Source: Nitrospira sp. UBA5698 (GTDB taxonomy: Bacteria > Nitrospirota > Nitrospiria > Nitrospirales > Nitrospiraceae). From it: a stretch of 48,219 nucleotides of DNA. Positions 17,153 through 26,941 of the stretch are shown here, in pieces. The notes beneath the pieces were generated by a model that did no database searches, was not told the DNA's origin, and saw only the letters and a program-made list of their open reading frames with translations. The stretch is taken from assembly GCA_002420115.1 (NCBI GenBank), contig DIHK01000042.1:1-48219 (forward strand). Direction: 5' to 3'. Both the position numbers and the translations under genes were made by a program. Position 1 is the stretch's first letter, and each line of letters starts with the position of its first letter.

Positions 17153-17824
17153 ATGGAACATCAGCCTGCCCCATCGACCGTCGCGGATGACCCGCGAGCT
17201 CGGGACCTTCTTCGTCGCGCCTTTGAAGCGACCGCACGCTGGCCCAAGGACTTCCAAGGATTTACGGCTGACCTCACCGTGAACGTGAACGGCAATGAAA
17301 CCAGCGGGTCTGTCCTAGTGAAAAGCCCTCGTGAAGTGTCCGTTCAGCTCAGCGATGGCGACATTCAAAAGTGGGCACAGGAACAGCTGGGCATGATCGC
17401 CGTCCATCGTGGTCCGCGGAGCTTCGACGAATCAGACGGCAAATATACCCTGACCATGGAAGAGGATGGTCATCCGTTGGGAGTCAAGCTCACGATCCTT
17501 GGGTCCAATTCCTACTATCGACTCAAAGACAACCGCATCACCCAAATCAACCGTAAGATGGCCCACCCCGGCATGAACCCGTTCGCCTTTACCATCAATG
17601 TGGAAGAAAGTGCCGTCACCAAGGACCAGAAGAACCTCACGACCAAATACACCGTCTATTACTATTCACCGACAGACGGGACGTTGAGCAATGTGGAGAG
17701 CTTCACCGACACCCACATCCGGATCGGGGCCTGTGACCTGCCGGCCACCAGGCGGATCATCACCTATGAAAGTAAGCAGGTGGTCGTGAAGTATCTGAAC
17801 TTCACAAACCACAGCCTGCTCTAA
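17153..17824 (+). CDS. DUF3386 family protein
   Basis: A 223-residue soluble protein without a signal peptide. It reads DPRARDLLRRAFEATARWPKDF, GFTADLTVNVNGNETSGSV, VKSPREVSVQL and later LTTKYTVYYYSPTDGTLSN. This matches DUF3386, found mainly in cyanobacteria and some Nitrospira; its role is unknown. ATG 17153 is chosen because AGGAG lies seven bases upstream; the TTG at 17147 would abut that site. The next gene starts 2 bp after the stop, so they form an operon. Confidence 0.85.
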   Translation: MEHQPAPSTVADDPRARDLLRRAFEATARWPKDFQGFTADLTVNVNGNETSGSVLVKSPREVSVQLSDGDIQKWAQEQLGMIAVHRGPRSFDESDGKYTLTMEEDGHPLGVKLTILGSNSYYRLKDNRITQINRKMAHPGMNPFAFTINVEESAVTKDQKNLTTKYTVYYYSPTDGTLSNVESFTDTHIRIGACDLPATRRIITYESKQVVVKYLNFTNHSLL

Positions 17825-17826
17825 CA

Positions 17827-18282
17827 ATGGACTTGCGAACAAAGTTCCCCCGCAGCATGAAGGTGAGGCTGGGGGGATATGCCCATCTCGCGCGTATGAT
17901 CGACAAGTGCCGAGCCGTCCTGGCCGGGACAGAAGGTGAATATCTCTATCCGTGCCCGATGGATGAACGGCTGTTGGAGTTCGCCGGGATCACCAGCGAC
18001 CAATTTACGGCCGCCGTGAAGGCCCATGCGACGGACGAGGGGGTCCTGGCGTGGTTTCAGCAGCACGCCCAAGCCCATCAGCCGGCAGAGTTAGAAGACT
18101 GGAATCAGCGGCTGTTGTTACGGGGGCCGAGTTCTCCGGAAAGTGCGGCGAAGTTCAAGAAATACCTCAATGCCATCGACCCATTACGCACCGATCTGAC
18201 CGCATGGTCTGATCTGCAAGATCTCGAAGAAGGGCGGATCGTTCCACAACGAATACGAGAGTCCCACACACGTCGTTCGTGA
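17827..18282 (+). CDS. DUF5069 family protein
   Basis: A 151-residue protein beginning MDLRTKFPRSMKVRLGGYAHLARMIDKCRAV, a hallmark of DUF5069. YLYPCPMDERLLEFAGI and DEGVLAWFQQHA follow. No function is established for the family. The start has no ribosome binding site, fitting reinitiation from the DUF3386 gene 2 bp upstream. The last residues (SHTRRS) and the stop TGA are encoded by the incoming REP-1 repeat, so the native C-terminus has probably been replaced. Confidence 0.85.
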   Translation: MDLRTKFPRSMKVRLGGYAHLARMIDKCRAVLAGTEGEYLYPCPMDERLLEFAGITSDQFTAAVKAHATDEGVLAWFQQHAQAHQPAELEDWNQRLLLRGPSSPESAAKFKKYLNAIDPLRTDLTAWSDLQDLEEGRIVPQRIRESHTRRS

Positions 18283-18336
18283 AGCGTGAAGCGCCTTAAT
18301 CGGGAACGAGATACGATTCGCATACGACGCTTCACC
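18270..18336. repeat. REP-1 intergenic palindrome, copy C
   Basis: CGTCGTTCGTGAAGCGTGAAGCG pairs with CGACGCTTCACCG across TTAATCGGGAACGAGATACG. It overlaps the last 13 bp of the DUF5069 gene and provides its stop codon. It lies between convergent genes. Confidence 0.8.
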
Positions 18337-18392
18337 GTTCGGCAAGCTCACGGCCCTGAGTCCAGTCGAAGGGAGGGATACGCTGCTGCGGA

Positions 18393-19019
18393 TTAGTACG
18401 TCAGTGCCGGATACTTGCCGAGGTAGGTCGGGTGCTCAGCCTGAGCCACCAGAAACTGGGCGACATCGGCACGGGCAATGGCACCCACCTTCATACCTTC
18501 CACCAGTGTATCGAGAACACGATAGCGCCCGGTCATGCTGCCGTTGGTGAGCCGCCCTGGCCGCACCATTTCCCAGCGAGGATATCCGGCGGCAATCAGC
18601 TGTTCCTGCACGCCCTTGTCCGCATAAACCTGCTTGAGCAGCAGCGTAAAGAGAATCCTCATCGGGAATGAATTGTAGCTCTCGCTGTCGCCTGTTCCAA
18701 AACCAGTGAGGACGATCAGCGTCGGCGAGGAGCCGATTTCTTTCAGCACTTGCAGCAGGATACGAGAAGAGCCTGAGAACACTGTAGTCGGCAGAGGGCT
18801 CTTCACACCGAGCGTCACCAACACAGCTTCGGCTCCCTCCACCGCGCGTCGCACCGCTCTTGCGTCCATCACACTCCCCTGCACCCGTATTAGTTGAGCG
18901 TGATCTGGAAGCGGCACAACCCGACGTGATAGAGCCGCAACCTCATGCCCCTTCTGCAGGGCAAGCCGTACACAGTGAAGTCCTATCCCAGCCGACGCGC
19001 CAAGAACGGCGATTTTCAT
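18393..19019 (-). CDS. NAD(P)-binding atypical SDR protein (NmrA/NAD-dependent epimerase-like)
   Basis: A 208-residue Rossmann-fold protein. The dinucleotide motif is VLGASAGIGLHCV (about 4-16). LIRVQGSVMDARAVRRAVEGAEAVLVTLG and the region IVLTGFGTGDSESYN follow, then WEMVRPGRLTNG. The architecture is that of short atypical SDRs acting as NAD(P)H-dependent reductases or redox sensors. The substrate is unknown. GGGGGAG lies about ten bases before the start. The upstream 19020-19322 stretch has no gene; it contains a small perfect hairpin ATTGAT-GGT-ATCAAT at 19080-19094. Confidence 0.85.
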   Translation of the reverse strand: MKIAVLGASAGIGLHCVRLALQKGHEVAALSRRVVPLPDHAQLIRVQGSVMDARAVRRAVEGAEAVLVTLGVKSPLPTTVFSGSSRILLQVLKEIGSSPTLIVLTGFGTGDSESYNSFPMRILFTLLLKQVYADKGVQEQLIAAGYPRWEMVRPGRLTNGSMTGRYRVLDTLVEGMKVGAIARADVAQFLVAQAEHPTYLGKYPALTY

Positions 19020-19322
19020 CGTTTCTCATCTCCCCCGGTCTCAGCCGGCATTGGAACACACTGTCACAACCTCACAATCATTGATGGTATCAATCCACTG
19101 TATTGGATGAACCAAACAGAATGCCAGCCGATAGGTCTCCCTCCAATGACTGAGTTGAGTAGGTTTGAAGGAGCACACTGCGACTCATGGTCGGAACGAC
19201 TGCACCGCCGACCATCCTGGCTCACCGGCGAGCTCGTGTGAGGCAATGACCTCACCGCATGACAGGGCTAAGGTTCTCTCTCCAGCCAGGCCTCTCACAA
19301 GACTACGATATACATTCACCGC

Positions 19323-19838
19323 TCAGTACCGCACTTTGGGAGCTTTCGGATCGATGACAGCTGAGGTGATGTCTCGATAGAGTCGGTGAAACGCCTCTGT
19401 GCTTAACGCAGGATCTTGAAGTTTTGAAAGCGTGTCTTGCGTAATGTGATATTCCACGGTGTCATCATAGTTGGACGACGCAATCGTGATAAACCGCGGA
19501 GGAAACAATCGTTCAGGGAGTAAAATGCCGACCCCAAGATTGTATTTGATGGCCAGACGAATCGCCTCCCTGGCCTTATCGGCCGGCACGTCTCGGCCTA
19601 GTCCGATGTTCTGTGGTGGCTGACCCATCCGTGCATATTGGAGGTGAACATTCGTCAGACCCGCTTGGGCAAAGTCTTTTTTTATTTCTACCTCTCGAGG
19701 CCGATACTGATAGGCGAGCACAACCTCAACCCGGCTCACGGGCACGGCGGACACACTCTCGGCAAACGTCGTCGGTACAGTAACTTCCCCAAACAGACAG
19801 GTCACAAACAGAAGCATCAGCACATACGGGATGAACAT
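19323..19838 (-). CDS. Exported protein of unknown function
   Basis: A 171-residue protein with a clear signal peptide (YVLMLLFVTCLFGEVTVPTTFAES) and GAGGA seven bases before ATG 19838. The mature part reads VEVVLAYQYRPREVEIKKDFAQAG, GLGRDVPADKAREAIRLAIKYNLGVGILLPE, and has a helical C-terminus. I recognise no family. It lies just downstream of the first giant oxidase on the same strand, separated by a strong hairpin, so it is probably a separate transcript. Confidence 0.65.
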   Translation of the reverse strand: MFIPYVLMLLFVTCLFGEVTVPTTFAESVSAVPVSRVEVVLAYQYRPREVEIKKDFAQAGLTNVHLQYARMGQPPQNIGLGRDVPADKAREAIRLAIKYNLGVGILLPERLFPPRFITIASSNYDDTVEYHITQDTLSKLQDPALSTEAFHRLYRDITSAVIDPKAPKVRY

Positions 19839-19962
19839 AGGCTATTCCTCAGCAAGAAATGGTACATGCTTGAGAGTGGTCATTGTAACTGAATGCGTTG
19901 GAAGAATGCTCGAGGAGAACACAGTCTCCATCAGAGACAATTGAGGGAACTGTGCGGTAGGA

Positions 19963-19994
19963 GTGGCGTACCCGCTTGAGAGCGGGTACGCCAC
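19963..19994 (-). terminator. 14-bp perfect hairpin after the first multicopper oxidase gene
   Basis: GTGGCGTACCCGCT (19963-19976), loop TGAG, then its exact complement (19981-19994). It begins 10 bp after the oxidase stop. There is no U-run on either side, so it may stabilise the mRNA 3' end or work with Rho. Confidence 0.65.
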
Positions 19995-20004
19995 CGGACT
20001 TATC

Positions 20005-23000
20005 CTACTTGACGCTCAGCGCAGCGGGAGAGGCTTTTGCCTTCCCAGCCTGCTTAGCTGTCTTGGTTGGAGGCACCTGCGGCGTCAACGGCTTAATCCG
20101 TTGATCATCCGTCGGAAGCACCCGGAAGAGACCCCACTGCCCAGCGTTGGCATAGGCCGGACGCTGATTCTTCCAGATGTAGTCACCGACGATCCGGTTA
20201 GGACCACCCGCGCCACCGGTCAAGTGGGCATTGATGATCTCCGACCCGCCGAACTCCATGGTGCTGACCTGATCGGCACCCTGCATGTACGGCTCGTGCG
20301 GCCACTCATGGCCGTCGATCGTGAACAGCTGCACCTGCTCGCTGAAGGCGCCCAGGACGTGAACCGCCACTGGATCACCGACATGGGCCTGGAGCAACGG
20401 CGTCGATGGCGTCTCCCCGGCCTTCACGCAAGCAAAGACCTCAGGGATGTCGCAACCCTTTTCCATCCGCCATGCGGTCGGTTCAGAACGGTAGTTCACC
20501 GCTGTAATACCGGCCACTTGCTGAATGTAGGGCATGAAGCTCACACCGACGATGTTATCCTCGTCTTGGAACATCAAGGAGAAGTCACGATAGTTCTTCC
20601 GGTTCTCTTGACCGGAGATGGTCCGATCAACGAGCACGTCGGCACGCCAACTGCTCTTCATCGTCACATCCTCACCGGTCACCGGATCACGATACCGTGA
20701 ACCCTTCGGACCCACAATGATGGACCCGAACAACCCGTTGCGCGGGTTTTCCACCACATTACCCCAATCCTGAATGAGTGCGGCCAACTCCCCGTACTCC
20801 GGATGGGCATAATAAGTGTATGTCTTGCTCTGACCTGGAGCGACCGTTTGGTCGCCGGGATTGTTCCCAACGTTGGCACCGAACGAGTCCTTCGGGTCAA
20901 ACGCCATCATATCGACGTGGAACCCGGCCCGATCCTTGGCCATTTCGTTCTTCAGATTAACCTTCACGCAATCACCGACGTTGACGTGCAGCGTCAGAGG
21001 GCTCGGCTTCAACTCGCCGGCCTTGACCCGACCACGATCCCCATCGAGGACGTACATCTTACCCTGCTCATTGCCGAAGACCATCTTCCGTTCGAGGTCG
21101 ACTTCCATAACACCCGGTGCTCCATCATGGTACCGGATCTGCTGATCGACCGCCGACACGTTGAACGTCTTCACCGGCGCATCAGCCGGGCACACAGACG
21201 GGGCAGACTTCTGAATCTGCTCACGCCCAGGCAACGGCTTCAAATCGCCTTGCAGTTCATCGAATACGCGGAAAATACCCCAGCTCCCTTCCGCAAAGTG
21301 CGAGGCGCGACCACTGTAGTAGAGGTAATCGCCCGCCTGCTTTTGCGGTCCACCGGCCGCTGGAATAGCCGGATCGTACCGTTCACCGATCACAAGGTGC
21401 ACGGTGCTCCGTGGCATCGCGTCCTTGGCATACCGTTCCATCGGGAACCAGTGCCCAGTCACATGCCACGTATGAACTTCATTGGCCGAACCGACCAAGG
21501 CCCGGACAAGAATCGGGTCACCGAGATACGCCCGCAGTAACGGGGTACCGGGATCGCCATGGATTCCGGAAACGAACAGCTTCGACGGATCCGGATTATT
21601 GGCGAGGCGCACGCTCAACGGCTCAACACGCATACTGTAGCCGCTGCCGGTCGTAGCTTCACCACCGTTCAAGAACCACATCGGAGACTTGTTGATTTTC
21701 TCCGGGAACTGGTGCGACGGTGGCCCATCCACCGTAACCGCTCCGACTTTCGCCTGTGGATTATCGGTCGTGATCAGCTCTGCCGTTCTGGCATTGCTGT
21801 CCATAATGTGCATCATGACTTCGCGGAAGCTTCCACGAATATGGGCCGAAACCGGCTCCAACGTATGGATGTCCGCGACAGGACCACTCCGGATCTCTTT
21901 ACCGGTGACCGGATCATGATAGGTCGACCGTGGAGGTTCCGTGATGAACGCGGAGAAGAGTCCGTGGCCCCACGTATCCGTCCCGAACACGTGATCATGC
22001 CAATACACCGTTCCGAGATCCACATCCACATACCAGCGCTCACGAATGAACTCAACGCTGGCAATATCGTTCTTCTTGTGTGCGTACTTCAACGGCGCAT
22101 CAAAGGTAATGGTCTTCCCATTGATGGTCTTGATCCGAACCACTTCAAAGTATTTCGGATCATCCATGCCGACACCAAGTTCGATGTTCACATGGAATTT
22201 TGACGCATCCGCAACTGTGATGCTTCGGGCTCCAGCCTTCACATCTGCCGTCAAGACCGTGTTCCCTGGCAACGGCATTCCCTTATCCGGCTGTGGGTCC
22301 TTCAACATTGTGAAGGCCCTGAGGGACATGTCATACGAAAATCCAATGGTTGGCCCATCGGACGCGCTCGTATCAAACTGGAAGAAATGCGGGTGAAGGT
22401 TGATCTTGTTCGACCAACCGGTCCTCGCATCGTCTGGAATTTCATTTTTGAAGATAACGTCCACGCAATCATAGACGTTACCGCGAATGACCAACGGCAC
22501 TTGCTTCTTTGGATTGCTCCGAACCTCTGCCTCCTCTTCATGCAGCACATAGATCATGCCGATCGGATCAACCAGCGCCGCCGAATTTGCTGTGGCTGGT
22601 TTCAACGTGATGGGCAACGTGATGGAGTGAGTCGTGAAGAATTTCCGAGGAGCATTCTCCGGACACAGACTCCATGGACCTTGTTCACCGGGCTTCGGTG
22701 GCTCAGTGCTCTTGGTACCATCCTCTCTCACATGGAACGGCTCCAGCCAAGGAGCCCCACCATGGTTCGGGGCAAAGGGCGGACGCTTTCCGAGGTGCGG
22801 ACGCAACCAGGGGAACGCCAGCTTGCCGGTCTGCGGATCAAATGTGATCGCAGGCCGCTTTAACGGCGTGGGCGACACATAGTCCGCCCACTTGTGAGGA
22901 GTTTCCGGCTCATTGAGAGCCAAGGCACCCTCCCACTTCCAATTCACCACCGTAGGATCGTTCGCCTGCGCTTGCTTCACCTGATCTTCCGTCTTCCCAG

Positions 23001-24744
23001 GCAATCCCTGAGGCGGAAGCATGTACTCAACCCAATCCTTGATTGAAACCTTAACGGGATTGGCCTTCCAATCCGTCTTATCCTTCGTAATTTCCCACTT
23101 CTTCCCGCCATACCAGTCGACCGTGGTACCGACCAACTTATCGGAACTCACTGCCGGCTTGATCTTTCCCTTTCGATCAGGCAATTCCACGAGCGCCTTC
23201 ATGACATCAGTTTGGAAGCCTGGCTGTTGCAGCGTATTGTAGACCCTCCAGAACCCCCACATACCCGTCACGTAGTGCTGCGGGATATGGCAATGGAACA
23301 CAAATTCTCCGGCCAGCGCCTGCAACCCGCCGGATCCACCCTCGATCACTTCATCATAGATCTCGGACGGTCCGATTGATTGCACGTCCAGACGATCAGA
23401 TGTGTCGTTGATCATCGGAAACTTGACTGGACCGTTCTTTGACAACGTCGGATCGAGCTTGCTGGTTCCAGGCTGTCTGGCCCAACGGATCGACCCACCG
23501 TGCAGATGGTGAGAGTGGACGATCTCTGATCCACCAACCATCCGAAACTTCGCGGGATCACCAAGGTACGAACGTGGAATCGTAGTTGCCGGATCACCGA
23601 AGGTATAGGACCCATAGCCCTGTGACTCATCGGCAAAACCAACCAGATGCTCTTGCATTTCCAACCGGGTGCCATGCGGCTCGCTGCGATAGTTGAGCAA
23701 CCGAGCGGCCGGCCGATAGGTATCGGTATGCGCATCGCGCTGCGGGAGCATATCGCCCTTGCGGTTCAGGAGGCGGAATGTCTCGTCACCGGCTTCGTGA
23801 TAAAAAATCACGAATTCCCGGAAGTCCGACCCCTTGTCCACGTCAATGATGGCTTCCCAGCCACTCTTCATTTCCTCGCCGGTAAAGGGGCTCAAGAAAT
23901 GAGAGCCGCGAGGCTCCACCACGAGCGACCCCAACAGACCGAGCGAATACTGATCTCGAGAGGCATGGCTATGAAAGGCATGGCCACCCTCTTGTGTATC
24001 TGGTTGGATATACCACTCAAATTCACCCGTCTTGCCTGACGCCACCAATGCATCCGGATTGTTGGCTGTCGCCGGTTTGCCGTTGCTGGCCACCAACAAT
24101 TGCGAGCCGTTAATGATCATATTGGTCGGCTCACCTTCGATTTGATTGCGAAGGGTAATCCGCAAACAGTCGCCCTGGTTGGCCCGAATAACCAGCGGCT
24201 GGATCAAATCGCCCTGGAGGCCGTTCGACACAGCCCCACCGGCAAAGCTCGGATCTTCACTCTCCCGTGCAGCCCTATTCTTCGTTTCTTCCTCACGCAC
24301 CCCTGCGACATTCTCCGTCAGGGCATACATGAAGCCCGGATAAAAATCTCCGAACCGATTGACGGTGATCTCGACGTTCATCGCAGTCACGTCATAGGCC
24401 CGAACCGGCGCATGGGCCGGACATCGTCCACCCTGTGTCACCTTCACCTTATCCATGTCATCCGCAACAAGGAGCACACCCTGCTGCATCGCGTGGGCAC
24501 TGGCCCCCTGGAACGGTCCCTTGCTGTGAACCTGCCGTTCGACTTGTTCGACGGCTTTTGACATCTTGTCCATCAGCACCGGACCAGCTTGCGCATGGAC
24601 CGGCTTTGCCAGATCCTGCTTCGTATCCTGGGCAATGTGGGCATCGTGCGACATGATCGCACTAGCCGGCAACGCCCCAGCCAAAATCAGGCTGGCAGCG
24701 AATCCCCAGATTCCCGGCCTCATCCATTTCCTTGAATCACTCAT
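20005..24744 (-). CDS. Giant exported multicopper oxidase, paralogue 1
   Basis: A 1,579-residue multi-cupredoxin protein from ATG 24744 (GGAGGAGGG upstream), with a signal peptide ending LPASAIMS. Copper motifs in order: AFHSH (about 257), HSHHLHG (410), FHCHIPQHYVTGM (484, holding the type 1 Cys and axial Met), LHPHFFQFD (784), YWHDHVFG (916) and HTWHVTGHWF (1091). Later cupredoxin repeats keep the fold but not full ligand sets. The best trinuclear set pairs L3/L4-type motifs in the N-terminal half with L1/L2-type motifs in the middle, the reverse of the usual order. Bacterial giant oxidases such as MnxG and McoA oxidise Mn(II); the substrate here is unknown. The paralogue is at 28901. Confidence 0.9.
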   Translation of the reverse strand: MSDSRKWMRPGIWGFAASLILAGALPASAIMSHDAHIAQDTKQDLAKPVHAQAGPVLMDKMSKAVEQVERQVHSKGPFQGASAHAMQQGVLLVADDMDKVKVTQGGRCPAHAPVRAYDVTAMNVEITVNRFGDFYPGFMYALTENVAGVREEETKNRAARESEDPSFAGGAVSNGLQGDLIQPLVIRANQGDCLRITLRNQIEGEPTNMIINGSQLLVASNGKPATANNPDALVASGKTGEFEWYIQPDTQEGGHAFHSHASRDQYSLGLLGSLVVEPRGSHFLSPFTGEEMKSGWEAIIDVDKGSDFREFVIFYHEAGDETFRLLNRKGDMLPQRDAHTDTYRPAARLLNYRSEPHGTRLEMQEHLVGFADESQGYGSYTFGDPATTIPRSYLGDPAKFRMVGGSEIVHSHHLHGGSIRWARQPGTSKLDPTLSKNGPVKFPMINDTSDRLDVQSIGPSEIYDEVIEGGSGGLQALAGEFVFHCHIPQHYVTGMWGFWRVYNTLQQPGFQTDVMKALVELPDRKGKIKPAVSSDKLVGTTVDWYGGKKWEITKDKTDWKANPVKVSIKDWVEYMLPPQGLPGKTEDQVKQAQANDPTVVNWKWEGALALNEPETPHKWADYVSPTPLKRPAITFDPQTGKLAFPWLRPHLGKRPPFAPNHGGAPWLEPFHVREDGTKSTEPPKPGEQGPWSLCPENAPRKFFTTHSITLPITLKPATANSAALVDPIGMIYVLHEEEAEVRSNPKKQVPLVIRGNVYDCVDVIFKNEIPDDARTGWSNKINLHPHFFQFDTSASDGPTIGFSYDMSLRAFTMLKDPQPDKGMPLPGNTVLTADVKAGARSITVADASKFHVNIELGVGMDDPKYFEVVRIKTINGKTITFDAPLKYAHKKNDIASVEFIRERWYVDVDLGTVYWHDHVFGTDTWGHGLFSAFITEPPRSTYHDPVTGKEIRSGPVADIHTLEPVSAHIRGSFREVMMHIMDSNARTAELITTDNPQAKVGAVTVDGPPSHQFPEKINKSPMWFLNGGEATTGSGYSMRVEPLSVRLANNPDPSKLFVSGIHGDPGTPLLRAYLGDPILVRALVGSANEVHTWHVTGHWFPMERYAKDAMPRSTVHLVIGERYDPAIPAAGGPQKQAGDYLYYSGRASHFAEGSWGIFRVFDELQGDLKPLPGREQIQKSAPSVCPADAPVKTFNVSAVDQQIRYHDGAPGVMEVDLERKMVFGNEQGKMYVLDGDRGRVKAGELKPSPLTLHVNVGDCVKVNLKNEMAKDRAGFHVDMMAFDPKDSFGANVGNNPGDQTVAPGQSKTYTYYAHPEYGELAALIQDWGNVVENPRNGLFGSIIVGPKGSRYRDPVTGEDVTMKSSWRADVLVDRTISGQENRKNYRDFSLMFQDEDNIVGVSFMPYIQQVAGITAVNYRSEPTAWRMEKGCDIPEVFACVKAGETPSTPLLQAHVGDPVAVHVLGAFSEQVQLFTIDGHEWPHEPYMQGADQVSTMEFGGSEIINAHLTGGAGGPNRIVGDYIWKNQRPAYANAGQWGLFRVLPTDDQRIKPLTPQVPPTKTAKQAGKAKASPAALSVK

Positions 24745-24850
24745 ACGTCTACCCTCCTCCAGAAAAATAAACCTCCGCACTAGCTTCGATCAGCGCAAAA
24801 CAGCTTGTCGTCCACAAGAAAATTAGCAGAAAATGTCTTCGTAGAGATCA

Positions 24851-24962
24851 CAATTACTTGGAAGGATCGTCGCGCCTGACTCACGGCACACACCATGCTA
24901 CAGTAATTGAATTTTACGGCAAGGGGACACACATATATATAGATTCCAAAGACCTTTTGCAA
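24851..24962 (-). promoter_or_regulatory. Candidate promoter and structured leader of multicopper oxidase 1
   Basis: On the minus strand TTGCAA (24957-24962) and TATATA (24934-24939) are 17 bp apart, placing the start near 24927 and giving a leader of about 180 nt. Within the leader CAATTACT (24851-24858) pairs with AGTAATTG (24902-24909). The rest of the divergent 24963-25270 region shows no gene and no better element; TTGACT near 25236 may serve the plus-strand gene. Confidence 0.4.
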
Positions 24963-25270
24963 CAGGTACTACAGAGATTTTGATCTTCATCATATGCAGC
25001 GCATGCTCGCAACCAGACCAGATGATTGCATCGGAATACCTACCCCCTTGCCGATCGACGGGCGTATCTCGATCACAGTACACCGTTCTGTCGGTGATGT
25101 TTTCATCCAGAGCATTAGAATCGTATGAATCATCCCAGCATTAAACAGCTGATCCATGAATGGAGATCGCGACCCGAATTCCTGCTTTACCTTCATAACG
25201 TGCCGAGCTCCTCGCGATGCCGTCCCCGCTGACTATTGACTCCCGACCGTCATAATCGGTACAGGAAGAG

Positions 25271-26149
25271 ATGCCGTACCAGCCAATCCTTATCGGCGTT
25301 CTCCTTATCGGGACACTCATGGAATTCTTCCTGAGTCCTGTAACTGGAACAGCAAAAGAGGAATCGTCCTATCAACGCATTGCGTCACTTGCTCAAAGCT
25401 CTCCGATGATGACCATCCCCGAAGGTCGGTTTATCATGGGGACTGCCAAGGCAGGCCAAGACCTCTTCAGCCTGGATCTCCCATACGATGACACCGAGCA
25501 GCCCCAGCGCCAGGTCTGGCTTGACCAGTTTGCGATCGACCGCGATGAAGTCACCCTTGGTGAGTTTCTGCGATGGCTTCACCAGCAACACCGTCCCGTC
25601 TCTGGCGAGTTACGCAAGTTGATCGACCACATGATCACCGTCCACGCAGTCCCACCAGACAGGCTCACCCGATGGCCCGCACTCTACCTCACTTGGGTTG
25701 AGGCGTCTGATTTTTGTCGCACGTATGGGAAGCGCCTTCCAAGCGAAGCCGAGTGGGAAAAGGCCGCCCGTGGAGACAAGGGCAATCTCTTTCCCTGGGG
25801 AGAACAACCGCCCGCTCCCGGCTTGGCCATGTTCGGACAGTACCATGTCCATGAAATTCCTATCGTGACCTCGGTTGAGAACGGCAAAGAGGGACAAAGT
25901 CCTTATGGTCTGTATCACATGGCAGGCAATGCTGCCGAGTGGGTCGACGATTGGTTCGGGATCGACTACTATGCCACCATGCCTGATCGTAACCCACGTG
26001 GGGTGAAGCAGGGCCGCTACAAAGTCGTCCGGGGAGGGTCCTGGAAGAGCGCTCCGACGTTGCTGCGAACCGCAACCAGAAGCGGCGCGGCGCCTGAACA
26101 GCGTGCGGCGACGATCGGATTTCGTTGTGCTAAATCGATCCGTGAGTGA
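25271..26149 (+). CDS. Exported SUMF1/FGE-fold protein next to the oxidases
   Basis: A 292-residue protein with a signal peptide (LIGVLLIGTLMEFFLSPVTGTA) and the FGE fold: MTIPEGRFIMGTAK, FAIDRDEVTLGEFLRWL, YLTWVEASDFCRTYGKRLPSEAEWEKAARG, FPWGEQ, GNAAEWVDDWFG, VVRGGSW and IGFRCAKS. After RGGS the sequence is WKSAPTLLRTATRS, with no catalytic Cys pair, so it should not make formylglycine. It is divergent from oxidase 1 and followed after 31 bp by a PsbP-like gene. A scaffold or maturation role for the exported oxidases is an inference from position only. It resembles the protein at 11555 in fold and in the missing Cys. Confidence 0.85.
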   Translation: MPYQPILIGVLLIGTLMEFFLSPVTGTAKEESSYQRIASLAQSSPMMTIPEGRFIMGTAKAGQDLFSLDLPYDDTEQPQRQVWLDQFAIDRDEVTLGEFLRWLHQQHRPVSGELRKLIDHMITVHAVPPDRLTRWPALYLTWVEASDFCRTYGKRLPSEAEWEKAARGDKGNLFPWGEQPPAPGLAMFGQYHVHEIPIVTSVENGKEGQSPYGLYHMAGNAAEWVDDWFGIDYYATMPDRNPRGVKQGRYKVVRGGSWKSAPTLLRTATRSGAAPEQRAATIGFRCAKSIRE

Positions 26150-26180
26150 AAAGGAAACGGGCCGCCTCATGAGGACATGC

Positions 26181-26792
26181 ATGATTCGACGGTATGTTGT
26201 GCTATCAGTGCTTGTACTGTGTCTTGTTCCAAACCTTTCGCCGACGTATGCCGGTGCGCCAGAGCATACCAATGAAGCAGGGTGGAAACTCTACACCAAC
26301 GCCCGATTCGGGTTCTCGATTCGCTATCCGGAAGATTGGCGCCTCGGCAATCCCATGCCGGACGGAGTCGGCGTAATGCTGCACCCTCCCATTGAACAGA
26401 GTCTTGTGGCAGTTTCCGGCCATATGAATGTGGTCAGCGGGAACAGTCCGGAAGGGAGGCAGACGCTCGAAGAGTTCGCCTCGGCCCACCACCGCATTAT
26501 CACGGATCTCTATAGCAAGAAACAGGTCACGCTCCGATGGCAACCGGATCAGGAGAGGCCTCTCGCAGGATTTCCTGGGAAGGAACTCATCTTTACTTAT
26601 AAAGACGATAAACAGAGTGAAATCATTGAACACCACATCTTCTCGCTGGGCCGAAACGAAGGACGCGGAATACGAGTCAAAGTTCCTCGGTCAGCTGAAG
26701 CGCAGGTCATGTCGACAATCAGGAAAATGCTGGAAACCTACCAGCCCGGGCGGGATCAAAATGCAGTCAGCCCCTTGGTGCCCAAACAGTAA
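26181..26792 (+). CDS. Exported PsbP-like protein
   Basis: A 203-residue protein from ATG 26181 (GAGG six bases upstream; ATG 26169 also possible) with a signal peptide (VLSVLVLCLVPNLSPTYAG). The mature N-terminus, WKLYTNARFGFSIRYPEDWRLG, is the characteristic start of PsbP-fold proteins. EEFASAHHRIITDLY, PGKELIFTYKDDKQSEIIEHHIFSLG and IRKMLETY follow. In plants PsbP helps retain Ca2+ and Cl- at the Mn cluster; bacterial relatives are exported proteins of unknown role. It is the second gene of the operon with the SUMF1-fold protein. Confidence 0.75.
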   Translation: MIRRYVVLSVLVLCLVPNLSPTYAGAPEHTNEAGWKLYTNARFGFSIRYPEDWRLGNPMPDGVGVMLHPPIEQSLVAVSGHMNVVSGNSPEGRQTLEEFASAHHRIITDLYSKKQVTLRWQPDQERPLAGFPGKELIFTYKDDKQSEIIEHHIFSLGRNEGRGIRVKVPRSAEAQVMSTIRKMLETYQPGRDQNAVSPLVPKQ

Positions 26793-26815
26793 CTCGAATA
26801 AGACAGCTTACTAAG

Positions 26816-26941
26816 GCAGGCGTTCAAAAACGTCGCCAGCAAGGCCGCAGCCGATGAAAGCACCGGAGGCGTAGCTTCAGAGCTACGTTGAGAATGCATT
26901 CGCGGCGAGAACGCAGCTCGCGGCGCTTTTTCAACGCCTGC
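26816..26941. mobile_element. REP-2 MITE-like repeat, copy 3
   Basis: A 126-bp element bounded by GCAGGCGTT and its complement AACGCCTGC. It carries the family signature CGCCAGCAAGGCCGCAGC and, near the other end, GCGGCGAGAACGCAGC. It fills most of the gap between convergent genes ending at 26792 and 26941, and its last base is the first base of the SmbP-like stop triplet. Confidence 0.75.

Noticed and set aside
25271..26149. Calling the SUMF1-fold protein a formylglycine-generating enzyme
   Set aside because: The catalytic Cys pair after RGGS is absent; no sulfatase gene is nearby.
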